A DNA stretch of 64,000 nucleotides from Agrypnia vestita (GCA_016648135.1 JADDOH010000505.1:62001-126000), one strand, 5' to 3'; shown: positions 10,937-23,435, counted from the first letter of the stretch. Numbers and translations: made by a program. Notes: generated by a model not told the origin, from the letters alone.

Positions 10937-11721
10937 AGTTTTCATGTACGAGTACATTTTATTTCGATTTATTCTTCGCACATTATATTTGTGTACTATT
11001 CGCCCTGCTAAATAATAATGAATAGCGTAGTCCTTAGGAATCAATGTTCCAATACTGAATGGTGATCGTATGTCAGGATGATAGAGGTGTATTTAATATT
11101 TACTACTCGGACCTTCGGATTAGTAAGATTAACCTTTGACCGGGCACGCCGTCATACGACAAAATAGATTCATTACATATTAAACTTTCCTGGGAACACC
11201 GACCGTGCAGTACCGTACTTAAAATTGCCGTACTTAAAATTAAACTTAAAATAATGTTTATCTTACAAATTAGTATTAAAAGTTTATTTCCATGTAGGTG
11301 TGCTTGATTTAATTTGATATTGATTTATTTACTACTTACACTCATTAGTTATAATTGTATTTTTTTTAAATTTATTTCTTAAGTTAGTTAATATTTCAAT
11401 TTGTATATTAACTAGTATTTAACACTTAACATTCTTAAATCTATTACTAATATACTATCCACAATAACCTACATATGTACATTTACATCTAATCTAATCT
11501 ATGGTACAATCTATAATTAATATTCAATTCACTCGCGGGCGCGCATGAATGTCGGTTGTGTGTACATTTTACCACTAGCAAGGAATTATTTTTGTTGTAT
11601 GTTCCTCTTGTATCTACAAGTGTTTGTACATTCTTAACCCTTTAAGACCGAAGTGCGTGTGCAAATAAATATAAGTTTTATTTTTAATTTTGGAAAATTC
11701 CAATAAAAAAAAACAACTCAC

Positions 11722-12987
11722 ATGTCTACAAGAAGTAAATCAATTACTACTGACTCAAAATCGGATGATGAATTCTTGACAAAAATAACCAAAACTATTG
11801 AAAAAAAAATGCAAGAATTTAAAACCGAAATGTTTAAAAAACTGGAAACGGAGATTGCAGAAGTAATTAAAGCACAAAACTTCATATCACAACAATATGA
11901 GGATATAAAACAACTATAGACAACTCTGACGAAACTGGGTAATGTAGTGGAAAGTCTAAAACAACAAGTGAGCTGCAAAGATATTGTAATAAGAAATCTA
12001 AGTGTTAGACTTTCAGAAATAGAACAAAAATATTACAGCAAGGATATTGAAATAACTGAAGTTACATTCAATAAGGGCGAAAATACTGATAATATTGTTC
12101 TAAAAGTCGCCGAAAAACTTGATATTCCACTTCAAAAACACGAAATTCAAGCTATAAGAAGAATCCCCAGCAAACGGCAAAGTGGCATTCCGATAATTTC
12201 AGTTAAGTTTACTGACTCACGTAAACGAGACCAAATACTTAGTAAAAGAAAAAAAATAATCACATCATTGGAACTAACAGGAAATGGAGAAAACAGGATT
12301 TATATCAATGAGGGTATGTCACCATATTTAAAAGACTTACTATGGAGAGCAAAAACGGCAGGAAAAAATAACGGATATAAATATGTGTGGCAAAAAAATG
12401 GAGTAGTCCTCGCAAAACGCGACGAGGAATCCAAAACAACTTTCATTAGAACTGAAGAGGATATCAAAAATAATATTGTGAACAACTCAAGATCAAACTC
12501 TACCGTAGAATTCTTCAACAATGAGAATTTCAGTGGATTAAAAATCTTGAACTTAAATATCAGAAGTTATCAAAGAAATTTTGATGAACTTATAATTTTC
12601 CTTAATGTCACAAAAATCAACTTTGATGTCATTATTCTTACAGAATGCTGGATAAACATTAATTCTCATTTTCATGAAATCGAAAGTTATAAAATATATT
12701 ATACAAAGTTCAATAACAAACAAAATGATGGAGTAATAATGTATATAAATGAAAACATAAATCACACCGTAGATGAATTTCATTTAAAACAATCAAACTG
12801 TCTATGTGCAATTCTAAACAATCAATACTGCATTCTTGGAATATACAGACCTCCTTCTGAATATAATGTAACACGTTTCCTGGAATCTATTTCAAAAATA
12901 CTTGAAACATCGTCAAATAAATATGATTGTATCATTGCCGGTGACCTCAACATTAATATAATTAATAACATACATCCACAGGCATAG
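11722..12987 (+). pseudogene. Retrotransposon ORF1 joined in frame to endonuclease, copy 2
   Basis: Starts like copy 1 (ATG 11722, coiled coil, in-frame TAG 11917-11919). From 11947 it reads without a stop for 346 codons, through the FP25K-like domain and straight into the endonuclease (LNLNIRS, LTECW, GDLNI), ending at 12987. The linker of copy 1 (4260-4420), which holds the ORF1 stop and ORF2 start, is replaced by a shorter, differently spaced 54 bp. Several small deletions close together remove the stop and restore frame. Either this is decay, or the patch came from another family member by gene conversion. The TAG, and the frameshift just beyond 12980, mean no complete protein. Confidence 0.75.
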
Positions 12988-12998
12988 ACTATACATCC

Positions 12999-15344
12999 AT
13001 GCTCTCATCATTTGGCTTTGTCTCCTGCATCAACACTGTCACCAGAGACACCATATCATCCAAAACTTGCATAGATCACATATTCATCAAGTCTAATAAA
13101 TCTTATGAGACATACGTTCTCCTCTCCACTATTACTGATCATTACCCCGCGCTAATCAACCTAAAAACCAAAGAGGATAAGAAAAATATGAAATGTAACC
13201 TAAAAGCAACTGGTCATACAAAGAAAACAATAAACTATAACAATCTAAAAGAAGATCTAAAAGGTGAGCAGTGGACTTCTACTCTGACAACATGGAATAC
13301 CAATGAGGCTATGGATACATTTATCCTAACACTAAACAATCATTTAACAAAAAATACAGAATTTAAATACATACAGCATCATACATGCCATTAATCCAAT
13401 CATCTAAAAGATTGGATTACTCAAGGACTTATACATAGTATACATAAACGAAACAAAATGCACATGAAAGTTAAAAAAATCCAAATGACATAAATCTTTT
13501 AAATGCATACAAAATGTTCAGGAACAAGTGCAACCATTTAGTGAAGATCACAAAAGATGCTTATTACAAAACTAAAATCAAGGAAGCAAAAACGGATCCT
13601 AAAAAAATATGGCAAATAATCAAGGATTCAACTAATAAAAAGAAACAGAAAAATTCAGACATAACCAATATTGAAGTACACGACGTATAACAGTCCGTCA
13701 AAGATAATTCAAAGCTCATTGCTGACGAATTTATTAGCCACTATACTAACTTAGGCCCCAAACTAGCAGAAAGCATACTCCAATCCAAAAACTTAAACAA
13801 AACTCACCTATCCAAAAACACAACTCCTCAACACACATCACAAAGTTTTAATTTTTACCGAATTTCTTCAAGCGAGTTGTCATCTCTAATTTCATACCTA
13901 CGTACAAACTGCGCAAATGGACACGATATAATATCAAGTTTCACAGTAAAAGAAATAAAAGATTACATCTTGAAACCTCTGCTACATATATTTAACCTCA
14001 GCCTAGAAACTGGAATAGTACCAGCACATCTAAAAGAAGCCGTTATTAAGCCTATATACAAGAGCGGAGATAAAACAAAGATTATAAATTACAGACCGAT
14101 CTCTCTGCTTAGCTGTTTCGCAAAAATACTTGAAAAGGCAGTAAAAAAGAGGCTAATGGAATACCTCGACAAAAATAACATCTTGTCGGAAAACCAATAC
14201 GGTTTCAGAACTAAGATGGGAACCGAAGATGCCATTTCCAAATTAGTCGAAATCACTGCCACAAATATGGATAAGGGACGTAAAGTACTCGGCATCTTCT
14301 TAGACTTATCGAAGGCCTTTGATACTATATCACACTCATTGCTTTTAAGCAAACTCAACAAAATTGGTATCTCTGGCAGCCGTCTAAACTGGTTCAGAAA
14401 TTATCTTCAAAACCGAAAACAAACTGTGGAAATAAATGGTACACGTAGTGACCCAATGTTTATCAAATATGGTGTGCCTCAAGGAAGCACACTAGGTCCG
14501 ATACTTTTCATTATATACATTAACGAGTTCTTAAAAACAACATCTGAGAACGCAACAAAGATTAGTTATGCTGATTATACTGCAATCATTATAAATGGTG
14601 ACACATGGGAAGAAACACTTAAAAGGGCCCAACTAGTTATTGCAGAAATAAAAGGTATTCTAGATAATCACTTATTAACACTCAACTCAAAAAAAACACA
14701 CTTTGTGGTATTCTCGATAAGGAAATCAGATAGCCTACTCTTCCCGAAAAATATCAAAATACATACGTGTGACTTGGAAACAAATCAAATATGTGACTGT
14801 GATACCATTGAAAAATCAAGCGAGATAAAATATCTGGGTCTGATAATTGATGAAAATTTTAGATGGGTTTAGATGCACTTTGTCAGAACATAATCAGCTA
14901 TGCAATCTCCGCTTGGGGGGGGGGGCGGCACGTACCTTATTGGATTCTGTAGTGAAGGCTCAGAAGTGGGTTGTTCGGGTGATAAATAAGAAGACGCTTC
15001 GATATGAATCTGAAGAGATATTTAGATCCTTTAAGGTGTTGGACATACGGCAGCTGTACACCAGATCCATCTTAATTAATTTTTTTAAGATCCTATCCAC
15101 ACAGGCACGTTCAGAGGCCAGGGATACAAGGAGCAAGATAAGTGGAAACTTCACGGTGCCGAGAATGAACACAAAGTTCGGACAGAGATTTTTCTTTTAT
15201 TGTGTTCCAAGAATATACAATAACCTGCCATTAGACGTAAAGGGTCTTAAGGTGTTAAAAGAATTCAAGGATAAAATAACAAGGTGGCTCTTTGGTGTGG
15301 GTAGAACAAAAAATGAGACCAATGTGTCATCCATATTAATATAG
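12999..15344 (+). pseudogene. Retrotransposon ORF2, copy 2 (rest of endonuclease, reverse transcriptase, C-terminal domain)
   Basis: Continues the copy 2 element, offset 8114 from copy 1. It has the endonuclease TDHYPAL motif, then RT motifs NYRPISLL, FLDLSKAFDT, GVPQGSTLGP and the altered SYADYTA (second catalytic Asp replaced by Tyr, 14576-14578), then the C-terminal YNNLPLDV. The TAA at 13392-13394, the later TAA and frameshifts, the deletion after ENFRW and the 11-G run (14915-14925) are the same as in copy 1. A visible coding difference in RT is one Ile to Val at the codon before LGIFLDL. It is inactive as read. Confidence 0.9.
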
Positions 15345-16025
15345 TCAATACAGTCCATATTAATATACATGTTTTGCAATGAAATAAAAGCTGTCACATA
15401 TGACACATTGCTTTCGTTTTGTAGTCTGCCTACATTTGGTAACCACTTTGTTGGCTTCTGTTTGAATGATTTTACTCCATATATACAATGTCTAAATGTA
15501 TAATTCTCTAATATATAGTATTTTGTTTGTGTTTTATTTCTTACATACAATATATAAATCTTATTTCTAATATAATATATATATAAATGTGTGTGTGTGT
15601 GTATGTATGTGTGTATATATGTGTATTATATATATTATATCTAGCTAATGTCCAATCTTAAAAAAAAACTGTACAGGTAGTTGCTTCAGAACAGACATTG
15701 TCTAGTGAAGCAACTACCTTCATTTATATGTATAAATAAATTTAAAAGAAATAAATAAAAAAATAAAAAATAATAATAATACATCTTAAGCTCTAAAATT
15801 CTATACTCTTTTTACAATAATTGTAGCATTTGTTTTTAAATTCATTCATCTTATTTATAATCTTCATGTTGTATGTATAAAGCTAGTTATAATTTTTTCT
15901 AGATTTTACATTACGATACGGATTTATGATTTTGTTCGATATTATTTCCTATTTGATACTTTTTATATAAAAGTATGACCCATATGATGTTTTAATGATT
16001 ATTCAATAATAAGCAACTATATCAT
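15345..16025 (+). other. 3' untranslated and microsatellite region, copy 2
   Basis: Equivalent of 7231-7919. It includes the AT/GT microsatellite near 15570-15645 and the same perfect hairpin at 15675-15719 (arms aggtagttgcttc and gaagcaactacct). An 8-bp indel near 15368 distinguishes it from copy 1. No gene. Confidence 0.7.
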
Positions 16026-16288
16026 ATGTGGGGTACAAAAACAGAGGCAGCAATATCCAAAAAAAAAAAAACTGAATGCGGTCATCGAGAATTATTAATT
16101 TAGAATGTTTTCGAGAATTCGAGATTTTATAGGAAATATAGCCATGAAATATAGAAACACGATTTTAGAAGGGATAGATACATAAAATGTGTAATTTAGT
16201 ACTTTATAAATTAGTAATCCTCGGTGACTGCATTCAAAACATTTTTTTATTTTTTGGATATACCGCCACTTGCTATTGTACCCCACGT
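16026..16288. mobile_element. Foldback MITE, copy 2
   Basis: Same element as 7920-8182, carried along by the tandem duplication. Inverted ends begin gtggggtaca and end gtaccccac. Confidence 0.8.
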
Positions 16289-16695
16289 AGAAATAATAGA
16301 CCAAAAAAATCGAATAAAAGGTCATATACTGATTAGCGTAAGAAAATACTTCACGGGTCTAATACGGCGCGTCCATTCAAAGGTTAATAAGGGGTAGGTA
16401 AAAATAAATACAGATTATCAAACCAACGTGAACATTATTAATACATCCTCCACTCCACGCAAACGACATAATAAACATCCCTAAAAAGGAGCTAAATGTT
16501 GATCTAAGGCTTAAGCGAGTAGCCCCAGAGGCTTTATCTTAAGGATGTACAGAGAGTGACGTCACGAAACGTGCATAACAAGAGAATTGCGGTGGCCTCA
16601 AAATTAACGAAGCGCCCTTAAAATTAGTTTCGGGGTGAACATGAGTCGCGAGGGCGGGGCGAAGCTGCTTACCATAAGTGTATGAAGAAACTTAA

Positions 16696-18040
16696 CACCA
16701 TAAACAACCGCAATAATTAATTTGCTTAATTATTGTGGTTGAAAGTAAGCAGCACCGGAGATTACTCGTGGGGTGTATTAAGCAAACCTGCTTAATTAAT
16801 TTTCTGCTACTTTTTAATGCTTTCAAATATTTTTTCCGACAGATAAAATGACGAGGGCGTAAAATTCAAATTTTAATTTCGAAAGTTCATGAAATATAAA
16901 TATTTCGCCCTTCTATATTTTACATTTATGAAAAATAAAAAGAGACGAAATTGATATAAGAGCGAATGAACTTTTTGTACATAATATCATGACGAAATTC
17001 ACCAAGTATTTCAGCAAATTCATTTTGGTATTTCATTCCGTTTCACGTACGATTAATCAGTATTTTTAAAATCTCTGTATTTTTATGTGAATGAATTCAG
17101 TAACGTAATGAGCATTTGTTTCTAGCGTATTTATGTTTTCTACCGTTACACATGCAATCACCCCACACAGTCAATATCCATTATGTACCTATCCTACATT
17201 CATACTATGAGTACCATACAAGATCAAAATGAAATAGGTTCGCATGAGGCTTGAATTGAGAACAAGCTTCGATCAATCCTTCCACACACGTCTGACACCC
17301 AAAGCCTTTTTACAGATTTTCTTATAACCATTGGTTTCGTTTACGTAAGTATTATACATTTACATTATAGATACATAAGTATTATTAGTTTATATAACGT
17401 TTTACAAGAGTAATTAAAATAGTCAGTTAGTAAATTGGTGTGTGTGTGTGTGTGTGTGTGTGTACTCGTGTATGTAAGTATAAGTGTACACGCGTGGGGG
17501 GAAATATGTAACCTTGCAAGTTTACCACTAACAGAGTTAGTAATTCAATTATTATCGTTAATTATAAAAAAAATGTCGAATTCCGTTAAAGCCATGTTAT
17601 AGTTACCAAAAACACGATTAATTATGAAGTATTTACCGTTGTTTGTTCTCTGATAATCCATGTAGTTATTTGACAAATAATTTAAACATTTTTCGTTAGA
17701 TAAACTTAAATTTTATGTCAAAAACTGATTGTCGAGTCTTGGGAAAAAAGAAACTTGATGAAGATTTGGAAAATCGAATATCCATTTTTTAATACTTTGT
17801 TGAACTTGTTGATAAATAGCCTTTCTCCCCCTAGTAAAGATTTCGAACTAGTTAACAAGGCAATGAACATCTTTTACATACTTACACAAAAAAAAACTAT
17901 TCTAAATAGGTACCTACTGAGACTTTTGAAAATTTGTATTATGAAAGTATTCTTTTGCACTCCTTTTTTTATACCGTACACCTTTTTCAAATCAAATAAA
18001 ATTTTATGGCTTTTGTAGGTATAACAATATAATTACAAAA
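16696..18040. other. Gene-free AT-rich sequence
   Basis: Right flank of the tandem array. A (GT)n microsatellite lies at about 17438-17462. The 87-codon frame at 17755-18018 is low-complexity and resembles nothing; I treat it as chance. Confidence 0.5.
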
Positions 18041-18254
18041 TCTATACCTTTAAATCTCAATGTCTGTCTGTCTGCCTGTCTGTCTGTTCTCCATACAAAT
18101 CTACACCATTTGTCTGATCTGACCCCGATTTTATATTTTTATTCTTTAGATCATAGGTAACGTAGGTGACATTTTCTCCCTCCTTCTCTACCCCTCCCTC
18201 TTTTAGGTCCTCGACGGGGACATATTTGTTACACACAAATGAGTCCCTTAGCAA
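18041..18254 (+). mobile_element. Possible Helitron 5' end with TCTG repeats
   Basis: Begins with TC after an A-run (target A|TC fits Helitrons) and continues into tgtctgtctgtctgcctgtc (about 18060-18080), a signature also seen at the 5' end of the Helitron at 25126. I found no hairpin plus CTAG end downstream, so it is truncated or the resemblance is only microsatellite. No protein. Confidence 0.3.
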
Positions 18255-19085
18255 GTAATTTGAAAATCTTGTATCGTCAACTGATATAAAAGAGTTTTTA
18301 GTAGTAAGCTTTTATAAAGTAGTAGTTATTTATAAATGATGCGACCGAAACAGTCATACAAGTAGCTTCTTTTCTTAGAGTTTCTTGTTCAGGGAACAAA
18401 ATGTCAGAATTACAGAGAAGAAAAATAATGTAACCATTACACTATTACATCGCTTATCACGTTAATTGTATTTAAGTACCTTCAGAATTTGCGCAATGGT
18501 TGGAGTGGAGACGAACCGTGATGAAAAGGAATTTCTCTGTAATGTTTTAATTAAAGTATAAGTGCTTTTATACTTCAAAAATACTTTTCGTATGAAAATC
18601 GGAGCCCTTATAAATTAAAGTGTTGAGAGAAGTTTGAAAGCTGAAGTAAATTGTATAAATTTGCAATAAAAAGTTAGTAAAAAATACACAAATCAAGTCA
18701 TTTTAAGATTTATATCAGAATGTTGAATCCCTGTTAACAAAACAAAAAGTAGAATAATCAGCAATACCATTATTATGTCTTTCCTTTTCTCTTTTCCTTG
18801 GTCTTTTTTCTCTAATCGCTATTATAACCTTCTTTGCTTTGTTATATGTAGGCTGCATCTCTGTTCGCCTTCAAATTTTTAGCTCTCGGTTAGTTTTCGG
18901 TCTCAATACTTACGGTTTTATAAACCATGTTATCATCCCCCCCTCGCAACATATGTCCTTGCTATCTGAGTTAGCCTATTTTTATTTTATCAGGAATAGG
19001 TTTTATCCAAAATTACAATCATAAAAATGAAATAAATCATTAATAACTCTAAAAAAGTACCACGAATATAAACATTAAAAAAAAT
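18255..19085. other. Gene-free AT-rich sequence
   Basis: I see no gene. One small hairpin (aagtataag/cttttatactt) lies near 18554. The short frame at 18839-19024 has no recognisable content. Confidence 0.5.
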
Positions 19086-19089
19086 TCTC

Positions 19090-19212
19090 TTTGATTTGAT
19101 TTTCTGTATGTGTTTCTATTTGATTAATTAATTTGGTTTCAAATTTCACAGAACTTTATTCTGAAAAAATTGCAACTTCATATTAAGAATGTGTTCTCAA
19201 ATATAATATATA
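19090..19212 (+). mobile_element. SINE 3' body fragment
   Basis: Matches the post-tRNA body of the SINE copies at 19313 and 35528: gattttctgtatgtgtttct, a TTTGGTTT segment, then gaactttattctgaaaaa and an ATATAT tail. The tRNA-like head is missing. Confidence 0.55.
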
Positions 19213-19312
19213 TATGTGTTGTATCAAATGTGTCCAAAAATAGATTCTGGCGTCCTTTAGCGGCAGTAACACACAGAAAAAGTGAATTTCTCTAAAAATG
19301 TATAATAAATGT

Positions 19313-19510
19313 GAATCGATTGATAAATGAGACTTACAGATAAGGTCAATGTATTCATGGAAATGTACGCTATAACGTAATTGGATAACGCGCCTTCCCC
19401 GGATAGAATAAGATCCGTGATGCGAATCCCGGTAGCAGCCAAATATTTTTTCGTGGATTTGATTTTCTGTGTGTCTTTCTTATTGATTAATCAATTTGAT
19501 TTAAAACTTT
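19313..19510 (+). mobile_element. tRNA-derived SINE
   Basis: Contains a tRNA-like part at about 19366-19440 ending ggtagcagcc, with an RNA polymerase III B-box relative (gatgcgaatccc, 19419-19430) and an A-box-like tataacgtaattgg. The 35-kb copy has a better B box (ggttcgaatcc) and an acceptor end complementary to the start (ggctgtt with agctgcc). After the tRNA part come aaatatttttt and the shared body. The upstream leader (gattgataaatgagactta) is also shared by both copies. Confidence 0.7.
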
Positions 19511-19514
19511 ATCT

Positions 19515-20190
19515 AATCTTATGGTTCCATCAGCCTCCCTAAGCATTTTAACTCAGCTACGTGTATTTTTTTCCGACGTTTCTTTATAATACTCTGTGTA
19601 ATATAGTATAGTTAACCTGACTGCTGTTTTATAAACTTTTATCTTTTTCGGAATCATAAAATCCCATCCAAAAAATCTCCAATGAGACCTCCGTTTGTTA
19701 ATTCTTTGCTAGAATGACTCAACACGATGCACAAGTGTACTTTATATAATGAATGACCCTTGCATAGTTATTATTTAAATTACACATCTCTCTACTGATT
19801 CATTTTCCACTCTCCAGTCGTACAAAATATTATATGCATTTTGATGATTTTCACTGAGCTGAACAATATCTTCAGTGTATTGAATATATTATAGAGCCGG
19901 CTTTTGAATACATTTCTAAAGTTGTCTAAAGATAGGTGAAATAATAGTGGGCTTAGAGCAGAACCCTGGTGAACTCCAGCTTTTACCTGAAAGGGTTATT
20001 TAAGCCTGCGGAATTCCGAACTCGAGTACATACTTCACAGTACACGTCACACAATAGTTCTACGTGGTACTCAGGAAATTGTTGCTATCTTAAAGCTTGC
20101 ACAATCTCCCTTAGAATTCTATCCTTTTTAAGTCTATGAAAACCCTGTGCAAATTTTTCAGATTTTCTAAAAAAATATCTATTAATATTC
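19515..20190 (-). pseudogene. Decayed RTE-type reverse transcriptase
   Basis: Reading right to left: VFIDLKR (near 20150), then the RT motif AGVHQGSALSPLLF (near 19950), then PKKIKVYKTAVR and LREADGTIRLD near the left end. This is the order of RT motifs A and B and the post-RT region in RTE-group elements. The VFIDL part is interrupted by stops and frameshifts, and the YADD box is lost. The left edge abuts the SINE at 19510. It is far older than the tandem retrotransposon. Confidence 0.75.
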
Positions 20191-20324
20191 TATCAATATG
20201 ATTTGTATATATTTTTGGCATGTTTTCAATGAAACTGTAGTATATTTGGTGTTCCGAGAATTTTATTGACACAATTATGCTGTCACTAAACACAAATTGA
20301 TAAAAATTAAGAATGTCTTCATTT

Positions 20325-20474
20325 TTTTAACTGCCGTTCAAAATCTTCTGGTTTGAGTTTTCTGGAGTAGAATGCCGTATTTTTACGACCTTTCTGGTCG
20401 ATACTTCAGATACTATTCCAGGGTCCATCATCAGGGATGATGTCTGTTAACACATCAGGCCTGATGATGGACCC
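20325..20474 (-). mobile_element. Penelope-type terminal repeat fragment with palindromic junction
   Basis: The reverse complement of 20325-20435 aligns with the element at 54530-54680 (cctgatgatggaccctg, aaaggtc versus gaggtc, tacggca, ccagaaaac, gaacggc). At 20460-20474 the same end restarts on the plus strand, giving a hairpin with 15-bp perfect arms (20421-20435 and 20460-20474). The link to Penelope elements is inferred from the shared gaaaacctRagaaca end next to the GIY-YIG remnant at 29 kb and at 54 kb. Confidence 0.55.
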
Positions 20475-21132
20475 ATTCATATCTTTATATTTTATATTAT
20501 TTCTTGTCTTTCTTTTATATGCGTATGTCTATTCTATCAAGCGATCCCGGTCTACAAACTGATTCCGGGCCAAATAAAATATTATGTAAATTAAAAGTGG
20601 TAAAAAACAATTTCGCTTCAGTTAAGTAAAGAGATACCTACATAAAAGAAACCAAAGCTCTCTGAATATTAAATGCTGAGGATATACCACTTTGTAATAT
20701 TAAAAGTAAAACTAAACTTAATCTACCTAGAATTTTAAATTTTGAATAAAACATACGCTCATTAGCAAACGGAACGCAGTCAACGATGAAAGTTTTAATA
20801 TTACAGGAATAAAATAAAAATTACAGGGTATTACATAACACTCTGTAATTTTTATTTTACTTAATCATTTATGTTACAAATGTACATAGGTTTATAATAT
20901 AAATGAAAGATGAGTTCCTTAGGTTGAAATCAAATGCCTTAATAAGCTGGCAATTTTTATCTGCATGAAAAGGATATTCTGCAGTTATGATCTAAACCTC
21001 AGATTAGGAGTACAAACGTTGATATGAATACAAGTGGTATACTTTTATGAAATGATATCATGACACTCACCGAAGAAATGATAAAGTAACTTGGAGCATT
21101 GTAAATTTACGAAAGAATGCCAAATAGGCTGG
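20475..21132. other. Gene-free sequence
   Basis: AT-rich, no gene. A short inverted pair (ttacaggaataaaataaaaa versus tctgtaatttttattt) lies near 20802-20860. Confidence 0.45.
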
Positions 21133-21540
21133 CTAGGTAGTGTTACGAACATTAAACTTATGGGTCGGATAAATAAATAAAAATGTTTTTTTGAAACAAT
21201 AAAATAATGAGATTTTGCTTCTCATATTGAACAGATAGATTAATAAAAATTGGTCATCGAGCAATGGGGGGAAACCATCCCGGCAACGGCTTCGCAGTAG
21301 GGGGAATACCCCTAGCGCCGGACAGCAGGTAATATCGGACAAATTAGATCGAAACATGTAATGAAATGATGCTCTTATTAGCACTTTCGTATAGAAAAAC
21401 GTTAAATTTAATGGACAGAAACCCTCCGCGGCGTGGGAGCCATCAGCCTCGCCCGAGGCGTGGTACAAGTGACCATTTAGACATTTTGTGTGGGAATCCA
21501 TTGCATCGAGTAACATTAGCAACATCATAAACCACTGTTT
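21133..21540 (-). other. GC-rich island with an unrecognised 131-codon frame
   Basis: Base composition rises sharply at about 21265-21480 (ccatcccggcaacggcttcg, ccctccgcggcgtgggagcc). A minus-strand frame of 131 codons spans 21133-21528, but its ends are low complexity and I recognise no domain. It is probably an old transposon piece; the coding status is doubtful. Confidence 0.3.
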
Positions 21541-23007
21541 AGAGTGAATAAATTATGTGTAGTGCATTTGGTTCAGTCACTGGTAAGTCACGTTTTACAC
21601 TGATATACTTTTTTGGCGGATGTATTAATAAAATTTATTTTAATCGAAATTTTACTACAGTATAATATGCCCCTAAGTTCGGACAAAATTAGATATTTTG
21701 ACAAAGTAGTATGCTTGTCCTTTGCCATATAATTTTGTAATTCAATTATTTATCTTTTCAGATTGTTAAATATAGTGTGGAAGAAGAAAATGGGTATCTG
21801 GGACTAAAATAACTTAAAATTAGCAATGTGTTTAATCAGAAGATAACAGTAAAAAAAGTTTATTGGCATCTTCTGAAGAAGAAGAAGAAAACGTAGAGCT
21901 GAAAAGTGTGAATTTTTGACTGATTCGCCATACGAAAAACGTTTAGAAGAAAAAGAAAAAAAACTAACACATAAAAACCAAGTTTTTATTTTACTCCCTT
22001 TCTTTGTAAATTAAGTTTACCATCATGTAATTAAATAATTGATTGACTGAAAATGAAACATGTCTAGAAAAATATATATGTCAAAAATCCCTAAAAATAT
22101 CTCTTTATCTCCATTTGAATTTTCTTTTCGTTTTATTTCCTCTTACATTCCTTTTGGCGAACGAAAATCTTAACAATTAAAGACGAATTAAAACATATAA
22201 CATAACACTAAACTTACAGGAATTTGAATTATTTCTAAAATGTCAGATGCTTTGAGCTTTGATAAGACACTTCGTGCTTTGAAGATTAAATTCTAAAAAC
22301 ATATGTCAGTCAATTTAATCAAGATTATGATAGATTCAATTATCAGCAATATCGTACCTTATGAATTTCCAGCGTCAAATGATTTAAAATCGTCTGAATC
22401 AGATTTGAGTAATGTAGCAGAAATCTAAAAGAAATAAATTATCATTTGATTTCTTCCCAAAAAACTGAATTTTGCTGTCATCTGTGAACCAATTGTCATA
22501 AATTTTCGAAAAGAATTAAACCGGAGTAATTCAAATTTTAAATATTCCGTAACGTCATCAGGCCGCCGTATTTACATTTTCTGTAATGATTCCTATTTGA
22601 AAAAAATATTAAAATTTATAAAAATCCAAAATTACACTTTATTATTATTTTTATTATTATTATTACATACAAAAATTACAATTAAATGTTTAACGAAAAT
22701 TTGATAGATCATTTTTATTATCGCCATGAGTCTGCTTGCAAAGTTTCAGTTCGATTGAATCACGGGAAAAGGGTTAAAAATCGATCCAAAGTTTTTTCGT
22801 CAGACAAGCAAACAAACAGACGCTACGAGTTAAAAAAAAGAGTAAAAAAAGGCAATCGTAAATTTAAAAAGATAAATGACAAAGGAAAAATAAAAATTAA
22901 AATTAAAACCTATCAAAAAATGGTGGAGAAGCACAACTGTGCTGTTTGTTGCGAAAACTCTAACGACGACTGGATCCATTATGAAGTAGTGATAGGTCCG
23001 CTCTGTA
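21541..23007. other. Gene-free AT-rich sequence with an unrecognised frame at its end
   Basis: No recognisable gene. The plus-strand frame at 22686-23096 (136 codons) has a very Lys-rich middle and runs through what looks like repeat DNA (caaacaaacagacgctacg). I do not accept it as a gene. TTATTA microsatellite near 22641-22664. Confidence 0.45.
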
Positions 23008-23435
23008 CTCACTACAATGTAGTAGTACATTACATTGAAATGCACACTACAAACTACACACACTTCAAAGTTATTGAAAGTATATACTTAAAATAGTACA
23101 CTTCATTTCAAAGCGAACACTACAAAGTACACACACTTTATCGAAAGTACGAGCACATACTGAAAATAGTACATTTTTTATGTGAAATTTTTGGGAAGTG
23201 AAAAAATTTTGGGATCGAAAGAATAAATCTGGTTGGCGACCTTTTTTTTTTTTAGTCACCAAACTTTTTATTTGGGAAAAAATATAATTAATTCATTAGT
23301 ACTACAATTTCGTAGTACTACAATTACTTCACTTCGTGTAGTTTTTACAACAATTGTAGTGTACACTTTGTAGTTTTCAAACTGGTGAACGTGTATGTGT
23401 TGTAGTCTTCATTTTGAAATGTAGTTTTTCCCTTC
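23008..23435. repeat. Degenerate foldback built of TACA/TGTA repeats
   Basis: Two direct units of about 73 bp (23034 onward and 23106 onward), each with acactacaaa and aaatagtaca, face an inverted version at about 23338-23430 (ctttgtagttttc, tgaaatgtagt). Between them are small palindromes such as agtactacaa repeated twice. It is probably a decayed foldback transposon. Confidence 0.5.

Larger units (their letters stand above)
8590..16695 (+). repeat. 8.11-kb tandem segment, copy 2
   Basis: Near-identical to 419-8589, with coordinate offsets of 8171, 8229, 8221, 8114 and 8106 stepping at each indel. The head-to-tail junction at 8589/8590 has only a 1-bp (C) overlap between the two ends, so it was not produced by recombination between long flanking repeats. 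Main differences: three minisatellite units instead of two, and a shortened ORF1/ORF2 junction that makes one long frame. The original right flank resumes after 16695. Confidence 0.9.

Noticed and set aside
419..16695. Reading the two 8-kb units as long terminal repeats of one giant element
   Set aside because: Each unit contains its own ORF1 and ORF2, and nothing but a direct junction lies between them.
18057..18254. 65-codon minus-strand frame ending in TDRQTDRH
   Set aside because: The C-terminal repeat is simply the TCTG microsatellite read in frame.
19366..19440. A functional tRNA gene
   Set aside because: The cloverleaf is incomplete, the acceptor start is lost, and the sequence continues into a SINE body shared with other copies.
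22686..23096. 136-codon Lys-rich frame as a possible small basic protein
   Set aside because: It runs through repeat-like DNA and a foldback, has homopolymer-driven Lys runs, and shows no domain or start context.
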